This document shows, one piece after another, positions 10,785 through 21,289 of a DNA stretch of 64,000 bases. Made by a program: the position numbers and the translations under genes. This DNA comes from Homarus americanus (taxonomy: Eukaryota; Arthropoda; Malacostraca; Decapoda; Nephropidae), in the NCBI RefSeq assembly GCF_018991925.1, contig NW_024756966.1, forward strand, positions 505,001-569,000, in the 5' to 3' direction. Every line of letters begins with the position of its first letter. Position 1 is the first letter of the stretch. The notes below the pieces were generated by a model, which was not told where the DNA came from, made no database searches, and saw nothing but the letters and a program-made list of their open reading frames with translations.

Positions 10785-11582
10785 CCCCACCACTTAATAA
10801 AAAATAACATGATAGCTCTCCTAAATACACTGATACAACACCATTATGGAGTGTGCTGGTGCCGGTGTGAATTTATTGCTTCTAAATTTTCTGGCAAAAG
10901 TAAAAAGTAAAAAAAAAAAGTCTGGAAAGAATCACATTTTGGTGTTGTTAATAATGAAAGATTTTATATTACAGCGTATAAAATGTAACAGATGATTAAC
11001 TCAATACCTTTCATATCTGGATAATTGAAGGGCACTTAATAATGACAGTAATGATAATAATAACGATAAAATGAGTAAACAAACATATTAATAATAACAG
11101 GACCAAAAAAAAATGAATATTGTCAAGCAGCAGCCGACGACGTTATCAGCTGCCTAAGTGGGTAATGAGAGCTAAAGAAATGTAATATATTGTTTATAAC
11201 TAATGATTATAACACTTGTATCTCGATAAGACCAGATAAGACCACTAAACGCATTCCCCTTACGTCACATATACACACCAGCTCCGTATGAGTCTCCACT
11301 TGGCGTCACAAATACTCGTATCTTAAGGGAAATAAAAGTAAGAATGCACTTGAGTGTTTGGTATAAAGTTAAACCATAATACTTACAGATAAAAAGTATT
11401 AAAGTGCGTCTTATCGGAACAGTTCAGGTACAAAATTATAGTTATGTTATGTTATCGTTGTGTTGTAACTTAAATGGTTTAGTTAAGTGAGTTCTTACGA
11501 GGACTAATTATTATATCGTAAATGAAATACCTCTGAGAATCGGGTTCCTAGATTAGATCGTGTAATACTTGTGGTAATTTCG
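10785..11582. other. AT-rich unique sequence
   Basis: Single copy with short AATAAT and TTATGTTATG runs. No gene, RNA or element is recognised. Confidence 0.5.
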
Positions 11583-11795
11583 ACAGGTGAGTAGGGGGTA
11601 CCAGGTGAGCAGGGGTGTACCAGGTAAGCGGGGGAGTGTACCGGGTAAACGGGATGGGGGTACTAGATAAGTGGGGGTACCAGGTGAGCCGGGGGGGGGG
11701 GTTCAGGTGAGCGGAGGGAGGGTACCATGTGAGCAGGGGGGTACCAGGTGAGCAGGGAGGGGGTATACCAGATGAACAGGGGGAAGGGGAGTTAC
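11583..11795. repeat. Minisatellite of CAGGTGAGC-G(n)-TAC units, ~10 copies
   Basis: Ten units of about 17-24 bp each begin with CAGGTGAGC or a one- to three-base variant (CAGGTAAGC, CGGGTAAAC, TAGATAAGT), run through a G stretch and end in GTAC. The unit head matches a metazoan 5' splice-site consensus (CAG|GTRAG) and also contains the E-box CAGGTG. The length variation lies mainly in the G run. Confidence 0.9.
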
Positions 11796-12237
11796 ACGGG
11801 CCAGTACAATCTATCATTAATATCCTTCTTGTATTATCAATGACGTTTCCTGTTCCACAATATCTTTCTTATTATTTTAACCAAGACATAATTTCTGGTA
11901 TTCTCTTGTATCATACCACCACTAACCACGACTGAGTTGAAGATCAAATAGAATGTTGAGAGAATTGATCCCAGTGACGAGTGAGGGGGATTGAGTGAGG
12001 GGAGGGGAAGGGGAAGGGGGTGTTGGTGACTCCCACAGTGATCAGGAGAATGTAATTACCTTGGTCAATAATATACAGGTGATATATGGATGATGTAAGA
12101 GAGAGGTGGGTGTTGTTACTCTCGGCTCCTTGTGTTGATAGAGTGTGTTGCGGGCTTGTTTTTAATCACCTGAGAGTGAAGACAAATGTGTGAATTAATT
12201 ATTTTTAAATCATTTCGAAGTGAATAGAACCTTGGGT
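11796..12237. other. Unique sequence
   Basis: Single-copy DNA with a purine-rich GGGGAGGGGAAGGGG patch near 11998-12020. No gene is recognised. Confidence 0.5.
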
Positions 12238-12256
12238 GATGTTGTTGTTGTTATTG

Positions 12257-12315
<59 letters not shown>
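12238..12315. repeat. (GTT)n/(TTA)n
   Basis: A short GTT run leads into about 18 TTA units. Confidence 0.96.
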
Positions 12316-12317
<2 letters not shown>

Positions 12318-12706
12318 CATTAGTATATAAACACAGTAAAACAAATAAATATACGAAGCCAATATTTCCACACACACACACACACACTTGATCCAATAAT
12401 CCTCCTCCTTAACCATAAAAAAGCTTTAATTCCAGCTTAAATTCCGTCATCTTTAATTAGTGAGCTTACTGCCTCTTACTCAACACTTAGTAGATAAAAG
12501 CTTAGGGGGAAGGGGATTACCTGCCTAGTTTTAGCAGCCTTGAGGAGACGGGGGGGGGGGTGCAAGGGTAGGTGTGATGAGTTATTCAGGTGCGTAATAG
12601 AGGTGTGTGGAGGTGTGTACCTGGTGTAATTAAGCTACAGGATACACCTTTATGTTATCAGGTACAGGTGGTAGAGTTTGGTTTTGTCAGGTGAGTTTTA
12701 GAGTTG
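12316..12706. other. Unique sequence with a (CA)n run
   Basis: CA repeat at about 12369-12387 and a G10 run at 12551-12560. Otherwise single copy. Confidence 0.5.

Positions 12707-12767
<61 letters not shown>
12707..12767. repeat. (AAT)n, ~20 units
   Basis: A perfect AAT trinucleotide tract. The poly-Asn frame through it is an artefact. Confidence 0.97.
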
Positions 12768-12768
<1 letters not shown>

Positions 12769-12809
12769 GATGATTTGAATATTATGCAATGTTTACAATT
12801 ATCACAACT

Positions 12810-12985
12810 CAACCCTCCCCTTTTTCCCCTCCTGTTCGCTTCTTTCCCTCCCCTTTCCAGCTGTTTCCCTTCCATTACCCCCTTTTCCCGTTTCTCCCCT
12901 ACCCCCTCCCCCTTTCCCCTCTTCCTCCCCTCCCTATTCCCCCTCTCTTCCCCCTTCCCTCTTCCCCCTCCTCATCGACAGGATC
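12810..12985. repeat. Pyrimidine-rich tract
   Basis: CCCCTTTCCC/CCTCCCC words on the plus strand with almost no purines. Confidence 0.88.
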
Positions 12986-13256
12986 CCTAATAAGTGGTCG
13001 TATTGAGTGTAAGTTGAAGGGCCACTGGCACAAGCGAATGCTCCCCCGTTTTAACCTCGAGCTTATCACCTGCAGTACATGGGCTCAGGTATACACTAAA
13101 TCTTACTTACCGAGGCAGTGGGTCATCGCCAGCCTCCACCACGGCATCAATTCTGGGCACGATTGGGCCATAGTGTCAAGATGTTATCAGTACAAGATCC
13201 CCCCTAAGACCATTTTGACCGTTTGTCCATTAATGAAAACTTCTGGTGTGGTGTGA
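12986..13256. other. Low-repeat segment with an unrecognised open frame
   Basis: GC-balanced, non-repetitive DNA. The plus strand is open for about 88 codons to a TGA at 13254, but no family or motif is recognised. On the minus strand a sequence matching the 5' splice consensus, CTCG|GTAAGTAAG, reads out of a short ATG frame (complement of about 13095-13170). Either could be chance. This is not called as a gene. Confidence 0.3.
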
Positions 13257-13914
13257 CGTGCCAGCCTGATCTATACCTTGTGATGTTCCACCTGTCGTGT
13301 TTACCTCTGCTGGTGCTGCTGGATCTCTCTCTCTCTCGCTCTTTCTCTCTCTCTCCTGATCTCTTGTGATGTTTGTTGTATGTAATAACATTTGATATTA
13401 ATCGCTGACACGCTAATCCCCTCCCCCCTCCCCCTCACTTTTTTGGTGGGGGAGGGTCTGAGAGGAGAGGAAGGTCATGTAGACACGATTGGGATTTTTT
13501 TTATGTCTGTTGGTTTAAATGGCATAAGTAGTGAAGATAAAGTCACCTGTATTGATGATTAAGTCACCTATATTGATGAATAAGTCACCTGGTGTACTTA
13601 CAGGTGACAGGTATAGGTAAAAATAAGCTGGTAATGATTACAATTTATTTTGGTCCAAGCACTAATGAATCCCACCCAGTGTTCAGTTTAGTGTATAAGT
13701 TAATATAATTGACTTAGATTACCTTTAAGTGTATCCATAGCCACTTTAAGAGTCTTAGATCACCTTTATAAACAAGTTGAGTCTATGTTAATCACACAAT
13801 GTTACCTTAAATCCCCCTTACCTGGAATCCCTAATCAGGTTAGTGTTTATGAGTAACATTATATTGCATCCGGTAAGGGAAAAAAATCCACTAAGCTGAC
13901 GGATTAACTATATT
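13257..13914. other. Unique sequence with a short 24-bp repeat
   Basis: An interrupted CT run sits at 13325-13357. At 13540-13606 the word AAGTCACCTRTATTGATGA appears about 2.5 times. The rest is single copy. Confidence 0.55.
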
Positions 13915-14130
13915 GTGGGATTAATTATGTACTTTATGCATTTGAGGATTAGATAGAGTTGGATTTGTGGATTTATAACTGGAATGTAATCCTGTGTTAA
14001 TTAGTAGAAGATGATGTAAGAATGATTATCGTATTTGTGGGATTAATTAGATACCATGATGATTGAGGGATTAACTTACCTGGCTTGTTGGATTAATTAT
14101 CTGACCTGCGGGATTAATTACCTGGTAAGA
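13915..14130. repeat. Eroded tandem repeat around GGGATTAATTACCTGG
   Basis: The word GTGGGATTAATTA recurs with substitutions near 13916, 14037, 14072, 14089 and 14110. Its copies contain TAATTA and ACCTGG. Spacing is irregular, so this is an old array or clustered motifs. Confidence 0.55.
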
Positions 14131-14461
14131 TTGGGAAAATATGACTACTAATCATAATTTTGGAAGTGATTAGAAGGTACAGGTGGTAATATGTTCCCTG
14201 CGATATCATAACAATGGAACGAATTACAATGACTATTTCGTTTTAATCTCGCCTGCTGATTGGTCGATAACTCGTGAAAAATTGAGATGATGTCGAAATT
14301 TTAAGCACTGTTGCAAAATGGATCGTTCTTTGGTACTGGGTTAAGAGAGACTAACGGATGAGGTGATATTGTACTTTTATTTGATGTTTAGTGAATTATA
14401 TTTATGGTGGAGATGCTAATTATGAGTGAGGGGGAGGGAGGGTGTTGTGGAATGCAGGTGT

Positions 14462-14467
<6 letters not shown>
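14131..14467. other. Unique AT-leaning sequence
   Basis: Single copy. No gene is recognised. Confidence 0.45.
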
Positions 14468-14501
<34 letters not shown>

Positions 14502-14736
14502 TTTTTCATTATTGTAACTCTTTTTAACTCTCCTTCCTTCCTTCCTTCCTTCCTTCCTTCCTTCCTTCCTTCCTTCCTTCCTCTTATTCCCCCTGGCGGT
14601 GGTGGTATGTAGTAGTGATGGTGGCAGTAGGGATAGTGGTGGTGGGGTGATGGCAGTGGTAGTGGGGATAGTGGTGGTAGTGGTGGGGTGATGGTAGTGG
14701 TAGTGGGGATAGTGGTGGTAGTGGTGGGGTGAAATA
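14468..14736. repeat. Compound (CT)n, (CTTC)n and GTGGTAGTGGGG repeat
   Basis: A CT tract (about 14466-14499), then thirteen CTTC units (about 14530-14582), then repeats of GGTAGTGGGGATAGTGGTGG (14590-14736). Three unrelated tandem repeats stand within 270 bp. Confidence 0.93.
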
Positions 14737-14860
14737 AGCAATATTCCGCTATCTGGAGGGAAGGATTATCATTTTACAAGTGGTATTAACACGGCGTTGT
14801 AAATTAACTGGACCAGATAAGGGAATGAACACACTTCATCCAGGGCGCTCGGTCTAGTGG

Positions 14861-15118
14861 CTGCCTTCCCTTCCCTTCCCGTTCCCTTCCCTCCTATCTC
14901 CCTTCCTCTTCCAACTCCCTTCCCATTTTTCCTCCCACTTTCTTCTACCATTTCCACTCTTACCTCCCTCCCCCTCCCCTCTTCCCCTCCATTCCCCCCT
15001 CCTCCCTCCCTTCCCCCCTCCTCCCTCCCTTCCCCTCCACCTCCTTCCGTCAACCTTTTCCCCAACTCCATTCCCCTCCCACCTCCTCCACTCCCTTCCC
15101 ATCTCCCTGCCGTTCTCC
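14861..15118. repeat. Pyrimidine-rich tract (CTTCCC/CCTCC)
   Basis: About 250 bp, nearly all C and T on the plus strand. The open frames on both strands are Pro/Ser- or Gly/Glu/Arg-rich low complexity, not genes. Confidence 0.92.
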
Positions 15119-15791
15119 TGCTCTCTGTCCGGACCGATATTTGGCACAATCCACGTGTATGTGGGCATGACATTCTCTGATTGGTTCTTTTTTTTAATTT
15201 ACCTCAGTATCGTAAGTCAGTCTTTAATAAATCTATTCCCAGGTAAAGGTAAACTGACACCTGTAGGCCTACCTAATATTTACCTAAAGTTAAAACTTAT
15301 ACTACCTACCAATACCTAAACTTAAACCTTAGTTACCATTACCAAACATTAAAACCAAACCTAAACCAACTAACTTAACCCAAAACCATTATAGTGGGAC
15401 GGATTCAGCAACAGAAACTCACAAGAGAGGAAAGTAGAGCCAGTCATAGCTAGCCATGCCCTCATACGCGTGGGTTTCATATTTGTTTTCTCTCGTCTCG
15501 GCTGCCTTAGCTTGCCTCCCAGCGCTGATGAGAGCAAGCTGTCTCGTCCGTCAGGGGAACGGGGGATCTTCAGCGCCTGGTGGTGAGGGAACGTGGCGAG
15601 GAGAAGCCCTAGAGTGGCCCTGTTGACTGTGTTTTATCTGAGTTACGGCGTCATGTTAGCTCCGTGGGTGTGATTGTCGCGGTCTAGATTAAGGCGCTGG
15701 ATTATCTAACGCGGTGAGAATTCGCTGGCTGTGTTGTTCTAAGGGAGTGTCCTCGTGTTTTTAATTGGGGGAAATGCTGTCCAGTCTGTTG

Positions 15792-15792
<1 letters not shown>
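15119..15792. other. Unique sequence with an AACCTAAACC-like patch
   Basis: About 15240-15390 is rich in ACCTAAAC/CCAAACC words, possibly a decayed AACCT array. 15400-15720 is GC-balanced single copy. No gene is recognised. Confidence 0.5.
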
Positions 15793-15839
<47 letters not shown>

Positions 15840-15874
15840 GAGTAGTCTCTGTCTGTCTGTCTGTCTGTCTGTCC
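15793..15874. repeat. Compound (GT)n and (TGTC)n
   Basis: About 23 GT units, a short spacer, then seven TGTC units. Confidence 0.95.
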
Positions 15875-16168
15875 TCTCATTTGGAAATAATAATGAGGAT
15901 AATAATGGTAATAATAGTAATAATAATGATCTATAAATCATCATTATATTAAAGTGATAGAGTAATCTTCCCTTTGACCCACACTAAACCACGACTTATA
16001 ATGAGGAAATAAACTACAGATGCTTCCTACGTCAGGGGAAACAGAGAGACTTCAGAAAATTAATATTAAAATCTTCCTGGCGGTGAAATTACACTGACAG
16101 ATTGGTCACGAAATGAGATTATAGTCTTGTCGTAATCTTATATTGACAGAACAATTATCTTCCACCGG
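15875..16168. other. Unique sequence with AATAATRATAAT run
   Basis: Imperfect AAT units at about 15888-15932, then single-copy DNA up to the MITE. Confidence 0.5.
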
Positions 16169-16170
16169 TA

Positions 16171-16380
16171 CAGATGTGGTCAAAACTCTCTGGACACTTG
16201 GAGTTGCGGTCAAAATTCTCTGGACACTTGGACTTGCGGTCAAAATTCCATGGATACTTGGAGTTGCGGTCAAAATTCCATGGATACTTGGAGTTGCGGT
16301 CAAAATTCCTTGGATACTTGGAGTTGCGGTCAAAATTCCATGGACACTTGGAGTTGCGGTTAATAATATCTGGACACTTG
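16171..16380. repeat. Tandem array of the MITE terminal repeat, 30 bp x 7
   Basis: Seven exact 30-bp units have the core GTTGCGGTCAAAATTCCATG and end in GGAYACTTG. Unit 1 begins CAGATG at the element boundary, and units 2-7 begin GAGTTGCGG or GACTTGCGG. Unit 7 has diverged (GGTTAATAATATC). Thirty bp is a multiple of three, so several frames are open through it without being genes. Confidence 0.95.
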
Positions 16381-16539
16381 ATAGTTTCTGGGTTGTTAAG
16401 CACTTGAGGATCATTAGATGAGAGGTGATTGTAATGTTAACATATTTTGTCAAGTTGTTAAATATAAAAAAACAATCATTTAACCCATAACAAGATGCCC
16501 AGATATTACCAAGTGTTCGGGGAATTTTGACCGCAACTG
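16171..16539. mobile_element. MITE-like element with Tc1/mariner-style ends and an amplified left end
   Basis: A 369-bp segment is flanked directly by TA on both sides (16169-16170 and 16540-16541). The left end reads CAGATGTGGTCAAAAC and continues to TGGACACTTG. The right end, read inwards on the minus strand, is CAGTTGCGGTCAAAATTCCC then GAACACTTG. The ends are therefore inverted repeats of about 30 bp. TA target duplication and CAG-initial ends are typical of the Tc1/mariner/pogo group. There is no transposase frame. The left terminal repeat is repeated seven times in tandem. A relative of the right end lies alone at 30291-30332. Confidence 0.65.
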
Positions 16540-16541
16540 TA

Positions 16542-16667
16542 CATGTAAATATAAATCTTGAAAAGCTTTACGTGATTAATTCTATGACTAAATGGCATAC
16601 GAGACTAATATTTGGGGGCTAAAATGATGGATGAGATGATAAAAGAAGGATCCAGTTACCTTATGGG

Positions 16668-16702
<35 letters not shown>
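16542..16702. repeat. Short unique spacer and (GACA)8
   Basis: Single-copy sequence to about 16670, then eight GACA units to 16702. Confidence 0.85.
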
Positions 16703-16704
<2 letters not shown>

Positions 16705-17254
16705 CAGCCGAGCGATGATGGGTCTCGTGTTTACTATCATCGTGGACAACATTTATGTGTGTCGGTATGTATGTATTTTCTCTCAACGAGCTTCATTATC
16801 CCTTACTGTCGTGTTTGGTCGAGTCATTTATTTAATTCCATAAACGAATAATTTTTTTTAGAGTTTTATCGATGATGTTAGTGGATAATTTCTACCATAT
16901 ATTTAGTGATTATTATATATCATTTTAAAAAGGGTCTCCATTAATCACCTTTGTTGATGTGGGTCATTATTACAGCGTTGAGAAATCTCGTATCTGCAGC
17001 GCCGATTTGTGTGTTATGTTATTAGAAACCCAGTTAGTTTTATTAGTTATTAGTTTACATTACGGGGAATAAAGTCTCCTTTGATACAGGTAGCTTGTGG
17101 GGGGGGGGGTGATTACCTGCGTATAATTGGTGTATTGGGAGTAATTTGACGTTTATATCAGCTCCTCCAATCACATCTCTCTGTTTATTAAATGCAATTT
17201 GAGTTGGTATTTTGTTGATGACAAGGACCTTGGTGAGCTGAGATGATGATTTAG
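16703..17254. other. AT-rich unique sequence
   Basis: Single copy with a G10 run at 17100-17109. No gene is recognised. Confidence 0.5.
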
Positions 17255-17480
17255 GATCCCGGCAAATTAAGACCTGATTTAGAGGGACCTGGACGAACCA
17301 AGACCTGATTTAAAGGGACCTTTAATATCCAAGACTAATTATCCGGTGACTCAATACATTATCCAGTAGCTTCATTAACCAATACGTGTTATGAAGTTGG
17401 GTTTTTTTCACCTGGGACCTGTTATCACCTGCCTTGATTACCCAAATACCTGTTATCTATAAGCCCGGTAAATCTTAACC
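17255..17480. repeat. Eroded tandem repeat around AAGACCTGATTTAAAGGGACCT
   Basis: AAGACCTGATTTAGAGGGACC (17269) and AAGACCTGATTTAAAGGGACC (17299) are near-identical. Looser derivatives with GACCTG, ATTATCCGGTGACT and CACCTG follow to about 17480. An old array is inferred. Confidence 0.55.
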
Positions 17481-17767
17481 TGACTATCCGGCGGCTTCAT
17501 TTAGGGGGAGGTGCATTTATCCATTGGTTTTCTTATCCATGGATGAAGTGGATAATTATAGCACATTGCGTCTTCAAGGGTTAAGACACTCAGGTGATGT
17601 TTAATACCTGGTCAGGCGGTGACTCTCTTGTCGAATGCCTTGAAGGTGATAAGTGTGGTTTGTTGATCCGTGAGGCTTAAACAACGTGCGTATACCTCGA
17701 CACCATGACTTGTGTAAGGGGCGGTGTAGCGTCTCGTGAATTAGCTCTCTATACTGTATCATATAAG

Positions 17768-17872
17768 GCTGCGGTGGTCGAGTGGATACAAGGTTAGTTT
17801 TTTATGTCTTAGGCGTCTCTGGTTCAATACCAGGGTGTCACCAGTTTATCGACGGGAAAATGAGTACCTGAT
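17768..17872 (+). mobile_element. tRNA-derived SINE-like copy
   Basis: An A-box-like TGGTCGAGTGG lies at 17775-17785 and a B box GGTTCAATACC at 17821-17831. Around the B box, TCTGG and CCAGG (17818-17822 and 17830-17834) pair to close a seven-base TTCAATA loop, a canonical T arm. The acceptor ends do not pair well, so this is a tRNA-derived or decayed sequence rather than a working tRNA. Its downstream body contains ATGAGTACCTG, comparable to TGAATAGGTACCT in the copy at 10681-10784. The spacing suits a long-variable-arm (Leu/Ser-type) ancestor, but that is a guess. Confidence 0.5.
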
Positions 17873-18522
17873 TTTACAGATGGGGAATGTGAATGTGATT
17901 GTATGTGTATGGAAAAGAAGTGTAACTGGATCCACGTTCTCTTCACCTTGTACTCGTGAATTCCAACTCATTCCCGTCATTCTATTGCAAGTATTGCGTA
18001 TTTCTTCCCTTACTGACACACACACACACACACACACACTTTATCACTCAGGTGGTCCTAATTCTGGAATGTTTGTGAATACTTTAATCCAGGTGTCATT
18101 AAGCAATAAATCAGGATCGGGGAGTAGTTAAGAGAAGGGTAAGGTCACCACTGAGCGTCACTTTTACTACGTGTTCATGTTAGAATCTTTAGAGGATTAG
18201 TGGAGTTGGTGATTAGAGGTATGAAGGCGGTGGTAAGCTTTGTGTGGGTAGGAATAGGGTATGTGTGTTAATCAGCCCCTCAGAGGATTACCGTCACTTA
18301 GGTCATAGGTCACGAAGGTCACATAGATGCCCAAACGAATTTAAAACCGGAATTTTAGGTGTTGTTAGTGTGCTGGTGATTATGTTGTGTATGTTAATTG
18401 GTTATGGTGAGTTACCTGTATCATGTTAAATGGTGATGCTAATTACTGGAATGTGATTGATACCTTGAATATTGTGGCATAGTTAGTGTATAGAATATTA
18501 TAGTGTAGACGCTAACACGGTG

Positions 18523-18524
<2 letters not shown>
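17873..18524. other. Unique sequence with (CA)n run
   Basis: CA units at 18017-18038. Otherwise single copy with no gene recognised. Confidence 0.5.
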
Positions 18525-18601
<77 letters not shown>

Positions 18602-18602
18602 T
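18525..18602. repeat. (GT)n, ~37 units
   Basis: A GT tract ending GCGCGTG. Confidence 0.97.
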
Positions 18603-18764
18603 GACGTGGTAATCACTTTCCTTGGTTATCTTAACTCATTAATAATCCTCGCATAATTACCTGAATTAATTACTTTCTCCCCTCAGGTAATTCCGGTCTT
18701 GATTACTCTTCCAATACATTAAAACTGTTGTGGGTATATTTCTTCACTAGACGATTACTGAGAA

Positions 18765-18845
18765 ATAATAATAATAGTAATGATAATAATAATAATAGTA
18801 ATAATAATAATAATAATAATAATAGTAATAATAATAATAATAATA

Positions 18846-18891
<46 letters not shown>
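18765..18891. repeat. (AAT)n with AGT/GAT interruptions
   Basis: About 42 AAT-type units. Interruptions (AGT, GAT) recur at irregular spacing, which suggests internal duplication. Confidence 0.95.
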
Positions 18892-18892
<1 letters not shown>

Positions 18893-19175
18893 TTTAATTA
18901 GTTAGAAAAAATCAGTTTGTTGTTGATTTCCTTTCTTGGTATTCTTAGGTAATTAATAGTCACTATAATTGATGATACGTGTTCATTAATTACCCTCATT
19001 ACAGGATTTAAATAAATAATATTTTTTTTTTTAGTTTCTTACCATGATAATATTTTCGTTGTTCGTTTGTTCGTTGTTAAAGTCGTCAATGTTTGTTTAA
19101 CTCTTTCGTTCGTATTTTCGTTATTGTTAGTTGTTCGTTATTGTTTCCAATGATTGGTAACGTGAAACTTGTTAC
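18892..19175. other. AT-rich unique sequence
   Basis: T-rich DNA with GTTCGTT words. No gene is recognised. Confidence 0.5.
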
Positions 19176-19608
19176 TACAACCACAATATTAAAACAACCA
19201 CAATTATCAAAAAACAACCACAATCCTCAAAAAACAACCACAATCCTCACAAAACCACAATTCTCAAAACCAACCACAATCCTCAAAAAACAACCACAAT
19301 CCTCACAAAACCACAATTCTCAAAACCAACCACAATCCTCAAAAAACAACCACAATCCTCACAAAACCACAATTCTCAAAACCAACCACAATCCTCAAAA
19401 CCAACTACAATTCTCAAAAACCAACCACAATTCTCAAAACCAACTACAATTCTCAAAAACCAACCACAATTCTCAAAACCAACCACAATTCTCAAAACCA
19501 ACCACAATTCTCAAAACCAACTACAATTCTCAAAAAACAACCACAATCCTCAAAAACCAACCACAATTCTCAAAACCAACCACAATTCTCAATACCAACC
19601 ACAATCCT
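19176..19608. repeat. Minisatellite, 18-20 bp ACCACAATYCTCAAAA unit
   Basis: More than twenty units of AACCACAATTCTCAAAACC type have Y at one site and variable A-run length. A higher-order block of about 56 bp (three units with a distinct A-run pattern) repeats three times near 19220-19390. A 177-codon frame runs through it, but the peptide is Asn/Gln/Thr/Lys repeat and is not regarded as a gene. Confidence 0.93.
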
Positions 19609-20107
19609 AAATCAACATCTCCGTAATCCAAACTCGACCAAACTTACCGCGGAAGAAGGGAATATCAACAGTAATCATTACGGTCGATTATCGTATTCAA
19701 TTTCAACAGAGTCACAACCTTTACGGCTTAGGTACTATGATGTTTTTTTCTCGTCGAGGTGTTGGTTGAGATGTGCCCGCCTTGTCTGGGTGATGATGGC
19801 CGCTTGTAAACCTAATTTGCCTCTCGCGGACAAAAATTCGGATAATATTTATGCGTTTTCGGATGCCCTCGCCGCCGCCGCCGCTGTTCCTCGTGCAGTT
19901 GTGAATTTTTTTTGTGGTTGTTGTTGTTGTTGAGGGAGTTGTAATTCTCCTTGATTGTTGTTGTTGTTATTGGGGGAGTTGTAGATGTTGTTTTTGTTTT
20001 TCTTAATTGGGTGTAAATTTTATTCGACGTCTTTGAGTTGTGTTGTGAAATGGATGTTGTATTTTTTTTACTGTCTTGTAAGTTCTTAGTGCCTTTTACA
20101 CTGTGAA
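19609..20107. other. Unique sequence with TTG-rich patch
   Basis: 19900-19990 is rich in TTGTTGTTG. CGCCGCCGCC sits at about 19870-19880. No gene is recognised. Confidence 0.5.
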
Positions 20108-20110
20108 TAT

Positions 20111-20154
<44 letters not shown>

Positions 20155-20176
20155 TTAGATAGATAGATAGATCGAT
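20108..20176. repeat. (GATA)n, ~17 units
   Basis: GATA/ATAG tetranucleotide tract with single interruptions. Confidence 0.96.
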
Positions 20177-20660
20177 AGGTTTGGTTTAATATTGGTGTGA
20201 ATTTCCTGACTTGTTTATTGGTAAAGTTGTTCATCAGTTTATTCCTCGTTGTTACTCTGTGATCAATTTATTCCCCCCCCCCCCGCCAGTTTATTTGTCT
20301 CTTACGTCTGTTTGTTCTTTGTAGTTTCTTTGTTACTGGTGTTTTTTGTAATCTATTTGTTCTTTGTTCCTTGTTCGTGTATTTGTAATCGATTTATTAT
20401 TTGTTCTTCGTGTGTATGTCATCGTTTTGTTCTTTGTTCATGTATTTGTAATTGATTTATTTCTTTTTCCTGACATGTGTAATTTTTGTTCTTGTTGTCA
20501 GTGTTGTTCTTGTGAGTGAGTCCCGTCGCCGTGGTTTGTTTGTTTGATGACTTTGTTCGTTTTTATTTGTTATTGCTGTGCGTTAAGTGACTGAGTGTTT
20601 GTTTGTTTTTATTGTTTTCTCTGTTCTTGTTGTTAGTTCGGTTTGTTGGTGTTTTGGGAT
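20177..20660. repeat. T-rich degenerate TTTGTTCTTTGTTC repeat
   Basis: Words of the TTTGTTCTTTGTTCNTGTATTTGTAATC type recur between about 20310 and 20465 at 30-50-bp spacing. A C11 run lies near 20274. Decayed low complexity. Confidence 0.65.
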
Positions 20661-20663
20661 GTC

Positions 20664-20812
20664 GTGTGTGTGTGTGTGTGTGTGTGTGTTGAAGTTCTCC
20701 ATCCAACATCGTGGGGTAAGGAAGAAGGGAGGTAGGAAGGGAGGGAGATACGAGGGAGGAAGGAAGGAAGGGAGGGAGGGAGATAAGGAGGGTAGGAGGG
20801 GAGGAGGGCAGC
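20664..20812. repeat. (GT)n and (GGAA/GGAG) purine tract
   Basis: GT units at 20664-20689, then an almost purely purine stretch of GGAAGGGAGG words at 20715-20812. Confidence 0.92.
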
Positions 20813-20910
20813 ACACCTGGCGGGAGACACCTGCAATACACCCAGATTGTAGACGGAGCACAAAACCATCGTAATTGCCAGGAACAGTCAGTTTCCAGCT
20901 GTGTACTGGG

Positions 20911-21072
20911 CGTACACATGGAAGGCGTACACAGATAAGGCGTACACATAAGGCGTACACATGGAAGGCGTACACAGATAAGGCGTACACAGAAAAGGCG
21001 AATACAGATAAGGCGTACACATGGAAGGCGTACACAGAGAAGGCGTATACATGGAAGGCGTACACAGTGAGG
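20911..21072. repeat. Minisatellite, 15 bp x 11
   Basis: Units CGTACACATGGAAGG and CGTACACAGATAAGG, plus a few point variants, in eleven copies. Two carry short deletions (units 3 and 11). Frames are open on both strands because the unit is 15 bp. The encoded peptides are artefacts. Confidence 0.96.
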
Positions 21073-21104
21073 TGTACATCGATGTATACATTACGCGCTC
21101 ACGG

Positions 21105-21178
21105 ACACACACACACACACACACACACAAGAAAACGAACATACCTACCACGTATATATATATATATATATATATATT
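21105..21178. repeat. (CA)n and (AT)n pair
   Basis: CA tract at about 21105-21129 and AT tract at about 21152-21177, with 22 bp between. Confidence 0.95.
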
Positions 21179-21289
21179 TACAGGACAAACAGGTAAACAG
21201 AGCTATGTCAAGTGGGAGCCTTATATCATATTAAAACGAATTACAGAGTCAATCCGCCACTCTGTATTGAATGTTATTGATTCATAATT

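Noticed and set aside
19093..19626. 177-codon Asn/Gln/Thr/Lys-rich frame
   Set aside because: It lies on the 18-20-bp minisatellite and stays open only because stop codons are absent from the unit. No flanking domain.
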